From: Bacteroidota bacterium
GTDB taxonomy: Bacteria > Bacteroidota > Bacteroidia > B-17B0 > Aurantibacillaceae
Length of the DNA: 64,000 nucleotides
Assembly: GCA_013697245.1 (NCBI GenBank)
Contig: JACCXH010000056.1
Coordinates: 62,001 to 126,000 of the forward strand
Direction: 5' to 3'
Of the stretch, positions 53,309-62,928 are shown one piece after another. Numbering within the stretch: the first letter of the stretch is position 1; each line of letters opens with the position of its first letter. The position numbers were made by a program, and so were the translations under genes. The notes under the pieces are model-generated. The model was not told the DNA's origin. It was given only the letters and a program-made list of their open reading frames with translations, and made no database searches.

Positions 53309-55276
53309 TTAAAATTTCATTTCAATTATAAATGTTGTTCCGTTTGTTTTTTCGATCTTTAAATTAGCATCCAATTGTTCTGCTAAAATATGGATCAATT
53401 CCATGCCCATGGATTTTTGATTTAAATTTTCAAAATTTTCGGGCAAGCCTTTTCCATTATCGCTGATCTTTAAAATGCAACCACTTTCTTTATCTGCAAG
53501 TGAAACGGAAACATGTCCTTTTTTACTTTCAGAAAAAGCATGCTTATAAGCATTGGTTAATATTTCGTTTATCATTAAACCCAAAGGTACAGCGGTATCA
53601 ATATTTATTTTACGGTTACGCGAGGCAATAGAAGTACTAAGTTCAATATTACTTGAGAAAATGGTGACCTCTATCTGGCTAACTAAATTCTCAACATAAT
53701 CGCCCAAACTAATTGTTGAGATATTATCTTTTTGATACAGCATTTGGTGCGTTAAAGAAATAGCATTGATTCTTTGCTGCGCATCTTTTAAAATAGATTC
53801 AATGTTCTCATCATCTACCTTTCCCATCTGCAAGCTTAACATGCTTGAAATTATCTGCAAATTATTTTTTACCCGGTGGTGGATCTCTTTTATTAAAGCT
53901 TCCTTTTCTTTGAGTGACTGTTCAATTAAAAAATTTTGAGAGCCGATCTGTTTATTCTTTAACGATAACTGCACTTCACGCTTTTTTGAATTACGATTAT
54001 TTAAAATTAAAAAGATAATAACCGTTAAAAGTATAATGATGCCCGCTAACAAATATGCCCTGAATGTGCGTTGTTTTGCTTCTTCAAATTTATTCTGCTC
54101 TATCACACGGTCTTTTTCGTTTAATTCAATTTCTGATTTTTCAATACTAATTGCAACACCCTGGTTATGCACCTGTCTTTCTTTTTCCATCAACTGAAAA
54201 CTATCATTAATACTTACATATTGTTGATAGCACTCATTCGATTTGTAAAAATCTTTTACCGAGTTATAATAACTGGCGCAGGTTAACAACAGTCTTAATT
54301 TTGGTGCAATACCCTTCACCTTTTCGTTTAAAAGATTTTGAGCTGAATCTAAATAATTTTTTGCCAGTTGTTTTTGTTTTAAATTCACATAACATTTGGT
54401 TAAAAGATTATAGCTATTAAATGCGCTTTCATAATTCTGAACTTTTAAGCTGTAATAAACATCCACTTTTAAAAGCGGAATGGCCCTTACGGCATCGCCC
54501 TGATTAAAATAGCTAAGAGCCAAATTCCCATCAATTAAAGCAATAAAAAAATTATAAAATGTTTCTTTTTCTTTACTTACTTTTTTTTGAAGCAATAGCT
54601 CTTTTGCTTTTAAAAAATAAAATTGCGCGCTATCGGATTTTTTTTTGGCGTTAAAAAAAAACCCGATATCATTGTAAAGATTTGCGTAACCATCTGTATC
54701 ATTCTTTAAAACATACTTTTTTCCCTCTGCCCTTCTTTCGCTAATTGCCTGGTCGGTTAGGCCTATCATATTATATAAAGTGCTTTTTTGATGGCCATAA
54801 TCAATAATAACAGTATCGCTTTTCCTATCCCATTTATTTTCCATTAAATGATGGATCTCGAAAGCTTTATTAATATCGCGGATCTTAACGAAAGCATTTT
54901 TAAGCATGGAGTAACACCTTAAAGAATCCTGAATATTAGAGGCGTGATTGCGCAAACTATTCTCTAAAATAAAAATGGCCTTCGTGTAATTTTGATTATA
55001 GAGCTCTATATCTGCTTCGATCTTATCCAATAAAAATTTAGCTTCTTTACTTTGAGAGCGCATGTAAACCAAACTTTTTACTTTTTCTAAAGTGTCTTTT
55101 ATTTGGGGATAGATATCTTTTATTTCAGAAAATGGTACTGAGGCCAGCAAACGTACTTTATTTTTAAGATCGGCTTTATTGAATTTTTCTAAAAATAATT
55201 TAGGATCAGTTTCTGCCTTAAAAAATAGAGGCAGAAAAAGTACGGCAAAATAAATATGTCTTAAATTTATTTTCAA
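53309..55276 (-). CDS. TPR sensor histidine kinase (HisKA_2 type)
   Basis: 655 residues. A signal-like N-terminus is followed by TPR-like helices to about 370, one membrane helix (about 404-426, YLLAGIIILLTVIIFLIL), a coiled coil, and a HisKA_2 kinase. The phosphoacceptor is expected at H467 in EIHHRVKNNLQIISSMLSLQ. The ATPase has NEILTNAYKHAF, ISDNGKGLPENF and KSMGMELIHIL. Such TPR kinases sense from the periplasm. No response regulator is adjacent, so it is an orphan in this window. It starts 6 bp after comM/yifB. Confidence 0.92.
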   Translation of the reverse strand: MKINLRHIYFAVLFLPLFFKAETDPKLFLEKFNKADLKNKVRLLASVPFSEIKDIYPQIKDTLEKVKSLVYMRSQSKEAKFLLDKIEADIELYNQNYTKAIFILENSLRNHASNIQDSLRCYSMLKNAFVKIRDINKAFEIHHLMENKWDRKSDTVIIDYGHQKSTLYNMIGLTDQAISERRAEGKKYVLKNDTDGYANLYNDIGFFFNAKKKSDSAQFYFLKAKELLLQKKVSKEKETFYNFFIALIDGNLALSYFNQGDAVRAIPLLKVDVYYSLKVQNYESAFNSYNLLTKCYVNLKQKQLAKNYLDSAQNLLNEKVKGIAPKLRLLLTCASYYNSVKDFYKSNECYQQYVSINDSFQLMEKERQVHNQGVAISIEKSEIELNEKDRVIEQNKFEEAKQRTFRAYLLAGIIILLTVIIFLILNNRNSKKREVQLSLKNKQIGSQNFLIEQSLKEKEALIKEIHHRVKNNLQIISSMLSLQMGKVDDENIESILKDAQQRINAISLTHQMLYQKDNISTISLGDYVENLVSQIEVTIFSSNIELSTSIASRNRKINIDTAVPLGLMINEILTNAYKHAFSESKKGHVSVSLADKESGCILKISDNGKGLPENFENLNQKSMGMELIHILAEQLDANLKIEKTNGTTFIIEMKF

Positions 55277-55282
55277 TGTATA

Positions 55283-56824
55283 TTATCCGGCCCAACCATC
55301 GCGGTCTAAACTCCTGTATTGAATAGCCTCGGCAATATGATTGGTTTCAATATTTTGTGAATTGTCAAGATCAGCAATAGTGCGTGCAACTTTTAAAATT
55401 CTATCGTAAGCTCTTGCGCTTAAACCCAAACGCTCCATCGCGTTTTTTAAAAGTGTGTTTCCAGTTTCATTTAGTTCGCAATAGGTTTTAAGATCTTTGG
55501 TACGCATTTGGGCGTTGCAGTGTACATTCTCATCTTCATTAAATCTATTGCTCTGTATCAACCTTGCTAGTATAACACGCTCTCGGATAACTTTACTAGA
55601 TTCGGCATTGGTTTGTTTACTTAATTCGCTAAAAGGTACCGGTGTTACTTCAATATGCAGGTCTATCCTGTCTAACAAAGGGCCACTTACCTTATTTAAA
55701 TATTTTTGTACTATTCCCGGGGCGCAAACGCATTCTTTTTCGGGATGATTGTAATAACCGCAGGGGCAAGGGTTCATACTGGCAATGAGCATAAAGCTTG
55801 CCGGATAATCAACACTAAATTTTGCGCGACTAATATTTACAACTCTATCTTCTAACGGTTGGCGCATTACCTCAAGTACCGTTCTTTTAAACTCCGGCAA
55901 TTCATCTAAAAATAAAACACCATTATGTGCCAAACTTATTTCACCGGGTTGAGGATTATTTCCACCACCAACCAAGGCTATATCGCTAATAGTATGGTGC
56001 GGACTGCGAAAGGGGCGTTGCGTTACAAGGCCTTTGCCACCTTTACCTGTTTTACCGGCAACACTGTGAATTTTTGTTGTTTCTAAAGCCTCCTGCATGG
56101 TAAGAGGCGGTAAAATGCTTGGCAAGCGTTTGCTTAGCATGGTTTTGCCAGCGCCGGGCGGACCAATTAAAATGGCGTTGTGGCCGCCTGCCGCTGCTAT
56201 CTCGAGTGCGCGTTTTATATTCTCTTGTCCTTTTACATCCGAAAAATCGAACTCAATATTCTCTAATTGATTTAAAAAGGCTGTGTTAAGGTCTATCTTT
56301 GCTTGTGGCAAAGCCTCTCCGGTGTTAAAAAATTCAATAACCTGTTTAATGTTTTTGGCATATAAAACTTCCAAACCATCCACAACAGCAGCTTCGCCGG
56401 AGTTAATTTCCGGTAGAATGATGCCTTTAAAACCTTCTTTTTTTGCTTGAATGGCAATAGGCAAAGCCCCTTTAATTGGCCTGATCTCGCCATCCAGCGC
56501 CAGTTCGCCCATGATCACATAATCCGTAATTGTATCTGAAGTAATTTGTTCGCTGGAAGCTAAAATTCCCACTGCAATGGTTAGATCGTAGGCGGAGCCC
56601 TCTTTACGGATATCTGCCGGAGCCATATTAACTGTAATTTGTTTGCCGGGGATCTTATAACCATTCTGTTTTAATGCCGTATGGATCCGGTGATGGCTCT
56701 CCTTTACCGCACTATCAGGCAATCCCACTAAATAAAAATTGATACCCGTTCCCATACTAACCTCAACTGTAACTTTGGTAGCGCTTATGCCTTGCACCGC
56801 ATACCCAAATGTTTTCACCAACAT
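55283..56824 (-). CDS. comM: YifB/ComM family Mg-chelatase-like AAA ATPase
   Basis: 513 residues, typical length. The N-terminal ChlI domain (GINFYLVGLPDSAVKESHHR, VNMAPADIRKEGSAYDL) is followed by the AAA core: Walker A GPPGAGKTML, Walker B LFLDELPEF, sensor SMNPCPCGYY and a Mg-chelatase C-terminal domain with ARAYDRILKVARTIADL. A four-Cys cluster (CPCGYYNHPEKECVC) is visible. In Vibrio and Haemophilus ComM is a helicase needed for branch migration in natural transformation. The presence of ComEA-like and CinA proteins in the window is consistent with, but does not prove, competence. Confidence 0.93.
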   Translation of the reverse strand: MLVKTFGYAVQGISATKVTVEVSMGTGINFYLVGLPDSAVKESHHRIHTALKQNGYKIPGKQITVNMAPADIRKEGSAYDLTIAVGILASSEQITSDTITDYVIMGELALDGEIRPIKGALPIAIQAKKEGFKGIILPEINSGEAAVVDGLEVLYAKNIKQVIEFFNTGEALPQAKIDLNTAFLNQLENIEFDFSDVKGQENIKRALEIAAAGGHNAILIGPPGAGKTMLSKRLPSILPPLTMQEALETTKIHSVAGKTGKGGKGLVTQRPFRSPHHTISDIALVGGGNNPQPGEISLAHNGVLFLDELPEFKRTVLEVMRQPLEDRVVNISRAKFSVDYPASFMLIASMNPCPCGYYNHPEKECVCAPGIVQKYLNKVSGPLLDRIDLHIEVTPVPFSELSKQTNAESSKVIRERVILARLIQSNRFNEDENVHCNAQMRTKDLKTYCELNETGNTLLKNAMERLGLSARAYDRILKVARTIADLDNSQNIETNHIAEAIQYRSLDRDGWAG

Positions 56825-56909
56825 AAATGCAAGTTAACCAATTTATCGAATATTTAATTTTTGAGTTTTTAATTTTTTTTGTAGGTTTGATTTAAATATT
56901 ATCCTAAAA

Positions 56910-57344
56910 ATGAAAAATTTACTACTGGCTACATCGCTTTTTTTGACATTAACTTCTTTTTCGCAAGACAAAGCCATAGAGCTGAACTGCTATAACAAAT
57001 GGGCAGCCAAGTTTGAAGACAGGGGAGCAGAGGATGTTAAAGATGGTGTTTATGATGATGTAATCATTACTAACCGCCAGGGTGCCAAAGCTGTTTGTAA
57101 TAACGGCAAAGCTGAAGTAATAAAGGGAAAACTGACAAAATTTTATATTTTATTAAGTGATGGTACTTATGAAGAAGTAAAAAGAACATGGAAAAATGCT
57201 TCTAACGAGAATGTGACCATCATTAATGGTATTAGCAAAAGCATGATCTCGGTTCATAATGAACTTATTAATGTTTTATGGCCATCTAAAATAAAAGCTA
57301 AAAAAGCAAAACCAACTACTGCTCCTGAGCCAACAGACGACTAA
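56910..57344 (+). CDS. Small secreted protein of unknown function
   Basis: 144 residues: signal peptide MKNLLLATSLFLTLTSFSQ, then a mixed alpha/beta domain with two Cys (ELNCYNKW and AVCNNGK) and a Lys/Pro-rich tail ending PEPTDD. GVYDDVIITNRQG and KFYILLSDGTYEEVKR look like beta hairpins. No family recognised. It is divergent from comM with 85 bp between starts; a palindromic repeat separates it from hemA. Confidence 0.75.
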   Translation: MKNLLLATSLFLTLTSFSQDKAIELNCYNKWAAKFEDRGAEDVKDGVYDDVIITNRQGAKAVCNNGKAEVIKGKLTKFYILLSDGTYEEVKRTWKNASNENVTIINGISKSMISVHNELINVLWPSKIKAKKAKPTTAPEPTDD

Positions 57345-57350
57345 ACTAAT

Positions 57351-57413
57351 GGAAGATGGAAAAGGTAAGATGGAAGGTTGATCTCATTTTACATTTGCCA
57401 TTTTACATATTCC
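57351..57413. repeat. Imperfect inverted repeat between small secreted gene and hemA
   Basis: The left arm GGAAGATGGAAAAGGTAAGA and the inverse of the right arm GGAATATGTAAAATGGCAAA align with about 24 matches over 34 places, centred on TTGATCTC. It could form a long weak hairpin after the upstream stop. Whether it is a dispersed element or a terminator is not clear. Confidence 0.4.
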
Positions 57414-57476
57414 CTTCAGTAAATGACAGTTTTATGACAAATAAAAGTCAATTATGTACCATCTTTGCGGTACACA

Positions 57477-58706
57477 TTGGATTCTTTTAAAATAATAGCT
57501 TTTACACACAAAAATTTGCCGTTCGACCTGATCGGTAAATTACATTTGAACCCCGAAGAACAAACTACCGTTTTAGGCGCCGTAAAATTAAATTTTGGTT
57601 TTGATGAGTTTCTTTTTTTAAGCACCTGCAACAGGGTGGAGCTTTTTATTACCACCCAGCAGGAATTAAATAAAATTTTTATTAAAGAATTAGTACTGTT
57701 CTTAAACAGTCGTTTAAATAATATTGAAGCGAATACCTTATCAGAAAACGCCGAATTATATTTTGGTGATGAGGCCGTTGAACATCTTTTAAAAGTTGCC
57801 TCCTCTTTAGATTCTTTAGTGGTTGGTGAGCGCGAAATTATTACACAGGTTAGAAAAGCTTATGATTTTTGTAATATGTTGGGTTTAACCGGCGATTTTA
57901 TTCGTTTACTTACCAAACAAACTATTGAAACGGCTAAAGATATTTACACCAATACCGATATTGCCAAGAATCCGGTTTCGGTGGCATCATTAGCCTACAG
58001 GCAATTACGTAATTTAGGCATTAAGAACGACGCCCGAATTATTTTTGTTGGCAGTGGCGAAACAAATACTGTATTGGCCAGTTATTTGCAAAAACATAAG
58101 TTCGCCAATTTTACCGTGTTTAATCGCTCGTTAGAAAATGGCGGCAAATTAGCTAAAATTGTAAATGGCAAAGCTTTTGAGTTGTCAAAATTAGCAGATT
58201 TTGAAGAAGGTTTTGATGTGTTGATCGTTTGTACGTCAAGCAGCGAACCGTTAATAACCAAAGTTGTTTTTGATAAATTAAATGGCAAAGAAATTTCTAA
58301 AAAAGTAATTATAGACCTTGCCTTACCGGCCAATGTAGAAGAGGTTGTTGCCAAAGATAAATTGGTGCGTTACATTGATATTAATTCGTTAAAGGCGCAG
58401 GCCGAAGCTAATTTAGAATTGCGCAAGAACGAAATTGATAAATGCGAACAGATCATAAAAAATAAAACGGAACAATTCCGGTGGTTACACAAAGAGCGCC
58501 GTATTGAACTGGCCTTTGGCGAAGTGCCAAAACAGGTAAAAGCCATAAAAGACCTTGCCGTAAATGAAGTGTTTGCCAAAGAAATTAATTTGTTAGATAA
58601 CCAAAGCAAAGAAGTTTTAGAAAAAGTACTTAGCTACGTTGAGAAAAAATACAACGCGGTTGCCATCAAAACGGCTAAGGAGTTATTGTTGAATTCGAAG
58701 AATTAA
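57477..58706 (+). CDS. hemA: Glutamyl-tRNA reductase (TTG start)
   Basis: 409 residues from TTG at 57477 (MDSFKIIAFTHKNLPFDLI), which aligns with the usual GluTR N-terminus; another TTG at 57465 would add four residues. No ATG is possible because the frame opens at a TGA at 57435. Catalytic Cys lies in LSTCNRVELF, the NADPH motif is FVGSGETN, and VVGEREIITQVRKAYD is the tRNA/linker signature. It reduces glutamyl-tRNA to glutamate-1-semialdehyde, the first step of haem synthesis by the C5 route. It is followed by a strong bidirectional terminator. Weak start codon and position suggest controlled translation. Confidence 0.94.
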   Translation: MDSFKIIAFTHKNLPFDLIGKLHLNPEEQTTVLGAVKLNFGFDEFLFLSTCNRVELFITTQQELNKIFIKELVLFLNSRLNNIEANTLSENAELYFGDEAVEHLLKVASSLDSLVVGEREIITQVRKAYDFCNMLGLTGDFIRLLTKQTIETAKDIYTNTDIAKNPVSVASLAYRQLRNLGIKNDARIIFVGSGETNTVLASYLQKHKFANFTVFNRSLENGGKLAKIVNGKAFELSKLADFEEGFDVLIVCTSSSEPLITKVVFDKLNGKEISKKVIIDLALPANVEEVVAKDKLVRYIDINSLKAQAEANLELRKNEIDKCEQIIKNKTEQFRWLHKERRIELAFGEVPKQVKAIKDLAVNEVFAKEINLLDNQSKEVLEKVLSYVEKKYNAVAIKTAKELLLNSKN

Positions 58707-58726
58707 TTATAAAATTTTTATAAAAC

Positions 58727-58760
58727 AAAAATCCTCCTTGAAATTTCAAGGAGGATTTTT
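58727..58760. terminator. Bidirectional Rho-independent terminator
   Basis: A perfect 14-bp inverted repeat (58727-58740 with 58747-58760, core ATCCTCCTTG / CAAGGAGGAT) with a 6-base loop, A run on one side and T run on the other. It lies between the convergent hemA and glycoside hydrolase genes and serves both. Confidence 0.92.
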
Positions 58761-58762
58761 TA

Positions 58763-61621
58763 TTAATTACTAAGTGTTATTTTTTTAGAAATGATCGTTG
58801 TTTCTGTTTGAAATTGTAACTGGTACAACCCATTTGAAAAATTACCGAGGTCGATAAATGTGGGTTTATTATTAATTGTTTTAATTACGCTACCCATATT
58901 GTCAATTATACTTACTGACAACACTTTTATATCTTCAGGATATTTAATATTAAAAACAGCATTACTTGGGTTTGGATAAATTTTTATATCCACATCTGCA
59001 AACTGAATTTCATTTTCTGTAATTGGTGATAAAGAATTTACAGAACCGTTATTTGCCATTCTCTCTGGATGACCCAAACCGTAAGGATATATTTTAAATG
59101 CATACTCTTGGTTGTGACAACCATAAAATGGTGGTGGAGTAATATTACTCCCTCCCCAAAAACCCGTAGTAGATATATATTGTGGAGGATCACTATAAGT
59201 ATCGTACCAAAAAACTTCATAATAAGTGAGTGGGTTTAATCCTTGAATTTGAATTGTTCCAAGATTTCCTGACGTGACGCTACCAATCGTAGAAATATCA
59301 ATGGGCGGCCCTGCAGGATACAGGTTATCAAATTGCGTTTTAAGAGTTGCATCATAATATGGCGCTCCACTACTAGAGTTTGCAAAACTAGTCCACCAAA
59401 AGGTACGATTTCGCACATACCCTATGGCAAAATTGGCTCCAATCCCCAAATTATCGACAAGATAAAATGTTTCTATACCTTGGTCACCTGTTTTATAATA
59501 TTTAGGAACATAATTTCCCTGATCAAAATTTCCGTCTTTTATAAATGCTTGCAATGGTTTAAAATGCTGAACGTACCCATCACCACCGCAACTGTGTGCT
59601 TGCGGAGCAGGGCCGGTCGGATTTGATGTTGCATTATAAGGAGTTGTATTATTCGGGTCGATCTTTAATCCTACATCCCACATTTCTAAACCTGAAGTTA
59701 GGCCTCCAATAAATGTTGTTGACCATAACAATGAGTGAAAAGTAGGACCCATTAATTCGGGAAATCCAAGACCGCTAGCTCCAGCCCAACCAGACCTTAT
59801 TCCCATCTCGCCAGCCTGACAAGGTTTGCCATTGTACATTGTTTTAAAGGTTTTAGTGTCTAAGTAAGCTCTTTCAAATGAGTTATCAACGTAATTGTCA
59901 GGATAAGGATGAGTGGCAAAAAAATCTAAGTCAGTAAGTGTACCAACTTGGTCTCCACCGAAACCTATTTGATATGATGCAGTGCATAAATGATCTTTAT
60001 GGTTTAAATAATTAGGGTTTTTTATGTAGTCTAACATCTCTTGTAGCCAAGGTTTAAAGACATTATCTATGTTCATTTGACTTTGAAGATGATGAAATTC
60101 GTTAAACATTTCAAAAGCAGTAATGCTTGTAGCATAACCATAACGCGCAATCAGGTAACGTAATTTCTTTTTGTACATTTTTTTAGCGTTTACATCGGTA
60201 AAAAATTGAGTGCATGAGTTTGGGTCCAGCGGTGGGCTTACCAAATTACGATAAGGATGAGTGGCACTCCATGTGGGGTAGCCTGGGTAGTTTGTATTTA
60301 AAAATCCATTTGATACATCTTCAAAAACCCACTGCAAATACAAATTCTTATTTTTTGCCATATCCACTAAACTATCAAATTCCCATAAAATTGCCTGGCG
60401 ATTAGTGCCTTTATAAAATACAGCAGGAGGATTTGCATTGTCTGGAATTCCACTTGCGAGTGGTTTTATAGGATCCGCATCGTACACACCGGCCTTTTCC
60501 CATTCAAAATCATATCCACAATATATATTGTACACTCTCGTATAATTGGCGCCCTGATTGGCCAGTCGTTCTCTTATTGTTTTGCGGTGTTTATAATACC
60601 GGGAGGGATAAGTATAGTTGTGAGCATAAATACATCCACCAGGCCCATCACTGTATGGAACATCGTCATCTTTTCCATTTCCACTTGCATCACTAAACGG
60701 TATGCCGTCTGAAGGAAATGTGTTACAGGTTCCAATAGGAACTATTGTTTTTTGTGGTTGGTTTTCGTCTGGTTGCGTAACTAAAAATTTTCCTTTCACG
60801 CCTAGTTTTACAAAACCCAAACTGTTTGAGGTTACCGTGCTAAATGTTTGTCCTATATTATCCTGATACGCAATGGTAGTGCCGTTGTTTGTTTTGATCT
60901 TCCATGTTACTGTATAGTTACCTATATATTTTGGTGCAAAGCGTACCCGCCAATGGTATTGTAAATTGGTGTTTTCTAACCAATTTACATTTGTGTAACT
61001 CATTGTATTTCCTGAATTGTATTGATAAGTATACTCTCTGTAGTAAAAACCATAAATAGTTTGAGAGGGTTGACCTGGAAACGAAAAAGTAGCTTCTACG
61101 CTAATTTGATCGGGATCATATGGGTTGATATAGTTTGCGCCCGTATTAAATTGATTGCCGTAGCCATTTGGGCATGGATATGATATTGCACCAGCATCTA
61201 CATAATTAGTGTTTCCAAAAAAATCATTTATATTTTTAGTAATACCATCTGGTAACTTTATCCCAAGTTCAAACTTATCGTATAACGGAATATTATTAAA
61301 ACCACCTGGATGATAAGATACAACTTCAAAAGGTGGAGGATCAATGTGTGCAGCAAAAGATCCGCTTGAAAAATTTGCTGCCGAAGAGCCGGCTAATATA
61401 CCAATAGAATTACTTGCTTTTATATCATAGGCAACCGCACTACTTGCATTTACAGTATTCAACGTTGCATTGTAAGAGTAATTATTTTGTGTTCCCGAAG
61501 AATAGTTTCCCGAAAAATTTGCCGGCGTAGGATTATATGGTATTTGGCTTGTTAAACTGCAACTTAAAGCGCAGGAAATAACAACCAAAATATTTTTTGG
61601 AATGCAGAGTTTATTTACCAT
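58763..61621 (-). CDS. Secreted DUF5060-type glycoside hydrolase (clan GH-A) with type A T9SS tag
   Basis: 952 residues. After a signal peptide (SCALSCSLTSQ), residues about 110-270 look like a DUF5060 beta-sandwich (YDKFELGIKL, YHWRVRFAPKYIGNYTVTW). A TIM-barrel follows with the acid/base pair N507-E508 (FEMFNEFHH) and a nucleophile candidate E605 (CQAGEMGIRSGW), the GH5-like spacing. The end is a type A sorting domain (VDIKIYPNPSNAVFNI, LYQLQFQ, ITLSN). It should be secreted by T9SS and cleave a beta-linked polysaccharide such as mannan or glucan; substrate not determined. No PUL genes (SusC/D) are nearby. It starts 2 bp after the tail-fibre-like gene. Confidence 0.85.
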   Translation of the reverse strand: MVNKLCIPKNILVVISCALSCSLTSQIPYNPTPANFSGNYSSGTQNNYSYNATLNTVNASSAVAYDIKASNSIGILAGSSAANFSSGSFAAHIDPPPFEVVSYHPGGFNNIPLYDKFELGIKLPDGITKNINDFFGNTNYVDAGAISYPCPNGYGNQFNTGANYINPYDPDQISVEATFSFPGQPSQTIYGFYYREYTYQYNSGNTMSYTNVNWLENTNLQYHWRVRFAPKYIGNYTVTWKIKTNNGTTIAYQDNIGQTFSTVTSNSLGFVKLGVKGKFLVTQPDENQPQKTIVPIGTCNTFPSDGIPFSDASGNGKDDDVPYSDGPGGCIYAHNYTYPSRYYKHRKTIRERLANQGANYTRVYNIYCGYDFEWEKAGVYDADPIKPLASGIPDNANPPAVFYKGTNRQAILWEFDSLVDMAKNKNLYLQWVFEDVSNGFLNTNYPGYPTWSATHPYRNLVSPPLDPNSCTQFFTDVNAKKMYKKKLRYLIARYGYATSITAFEMFNEFHHLQSQMNIDNVFKPWLQEMLDYIKNPNYLNHKDHLCTASYQIGFGGDQVGTLTDLDFFATHPYPDNYVDNSFERAYLDTKTFKTMYNGKPCQAGEMGIRSGWAGASGLGFPELMGPTFHSLLWSTTFIGGLTSGLEMWDVGLKIDPNNTTPYNATSNPTGPAPQAHSCGGDGYVQHFKPLQAFIKDGNFDQGNYVPKYYKTGDQGIETFYLVDNLGIGANFAIGYVRNRTFWWTSFANSSSGAPYYDATLKTQFDNLYPAGPPIDISTIGSVTSGNLGTIQIQGLNPLTYYEVFWYDTYSDPPQYISTTGFWGGSNITPPPFYGCHNQEYAFKIYPYGLGHPERMANNGSVNSLSPITENEIQFADVDIKIYPNPSNAVFNIKYPEDIKVLSVSIIDNMGSVIKTINNKPTFIDLGNFSNGLYQLQFQTETTIISKKITLSN

Positions 61622-61623
61622 GA

Positions 61624-62928
61624 TTACTTAATTTTAGTTTTCAACTCATCAATTTCTCTTTGTTGTTTCACCATTAAAATGGTCATTTCTTCAATCTTCT
61701 TTAATAGCAGCGTATTCATTTCGCCGACATTAATTCCATTTTCTTTTACTTCAGCTGCACTAGGTATTTCCGGCAAATGTTTGTTGGCCTGGTAATATTT
61801 TTCAATGTCGTATAAGTTTGGTAATTTATAGTTGTCAGCAAAAACATAATCGGCCCAATCGGTTACAGGCCTTACGTAAAGCGAATTACAAACCACTTTT
61901 CCGTCAACACTTAGCATTGTAGTATTATAATGAGGGCTTGTAGAATTTAAGCCTTTACCAATTTGAACAGCACCAGATCCTTTTATTGTAAACACATTAA
62001 CGTTATTATACGCAGCCGATGTATTAAACAATTCAAAAACAGGCAAGGCATTGTTCCATGTTTTTACTCTAATAGCTTTTCCGTCATTTACATGCATATC
62101 CAGTGCGACATTTGTTGGCGCACTTACAATTCCACCTGTTGGGTCTCCAATCTCAACATGCGTTCTGGCGCTTAAAAAACCACCGACATATACTTTGCCG
62201 GCGCTTCCTGTGCATAGGAGAACGTCATTTCCGGTATAATAATTGAATAGGAGTTGACGAGTTCCACTTGAAGCAATATTTGCCTGCGCTGATGCAATTT
62301 CTGCCATATCAATTACAGGACTATTTGATCCGTTTACCATGTGAAATTCAGTTGATCTTAACGTACCATTCACATCTAATTTAAATTGAGGCGAAGTTGT
62401 TCCAATACCGACTTTCCCGCCCGTTGGGTTAATATATAAATTACCGGAAGAGGTTGTTTGAAGATCGGAAAATATACTGCTTGAATAGGATAATCTTAAT
62501 TGGTTTGTTGTACTTAAAATGTCAAGCTTAGCCGCCGGTGCTGTTGTTCCAACACCCATAAATCCAGCTGTTGCACCGACGCCACTAAAAAAAAGATTAT
62601 ACTTGTTGTTAATATAATCATATAAAACAAAATGTCCTGGTCCTTCAGCACTTCCAGCGCCTGTTGCACAAAAGCCGAAATAACTGGGAGTTGTAGAATT
62701 ATTATAAAATTTCAAAGTAGCGTGTCCAGTAGTGGTTTGCTTGATAATTACGCCGTCATTAGCTACACCACTTTCAATATGTAAGGCACTTGCTGGTGCG
62801 CTTGTTCCAATTCCGACTTTTCCGGTTCTATAAGCATCACTCGAAGTGCTTGATCCGTTCCAAACTGTTTGAGAGATACTAATTGTTACTAAAGCTAAAA
62901 AGCCTCCTAAGATTATTTGTTTTTTCAT
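61624..62928 (-). CDS. Secreted tail-fibre-like protein with C-terminal coiled coil
   Basis: 434 residues with a signal peptide (LALVTISISQT). Repeated GKVGIGTSAPASALHIESG / MGVGTTAPAAKLDILS / KVGIGTTSPQFKLDVNG segments are typical of beta-structured tail-fibre-like modules in Bacteroidota. The C-terminal 80 residues contain DWADYVFADNYKLPNLYDIE and HLPEIPSAAEV, then a coiled coil (EMNTLLLKKIEEMTILMVKQ), which resembles phage-fibre chaperone-associated ends. It lacks a T9SS tag. It precedes the glycoside hydrolase by 2 bp, so the two are probably cotranscribed; it may form surface trimers. Confidence 0.82.
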   Translation of the reverse strand: MKKQIILGGFLALVTISISQTVWNGSSTSSDAYRTGKVGIGTSAPASALHIESGVANDGVIIKQTTTGHATLKFYNNSTTPSYFGFCATGAGSAEGPGHFVLYDYINNKYNLFFSGVGATAGFMGVGTTAPAAKLDILSTTNQLRLSYSSSIFSDLQTTSSGNLYINPTGGKVGIGTTSPQFKLDVNGTLRSTEFHMVNGSNSPVIDMAEIASAQANIASSGTRQLLFNYYTGNDVLLCTGSAGKVYVGGFLSARTHVEIGDPTGGIVSAPTNVALDMHVNDGKAIRVKTWNNALPVFELFNTSAAYNNVNVFTIKGSGAVQIGKGLNSTSPHYNTTMLSVDGKVVCNSLYVRPVTDWADYVFADNYKLPNLYDIEKYYQANKHLPEIPSAAEVKENGINVGEMNTLLLKKIEEMTILMVKQQREIDELKTKIK

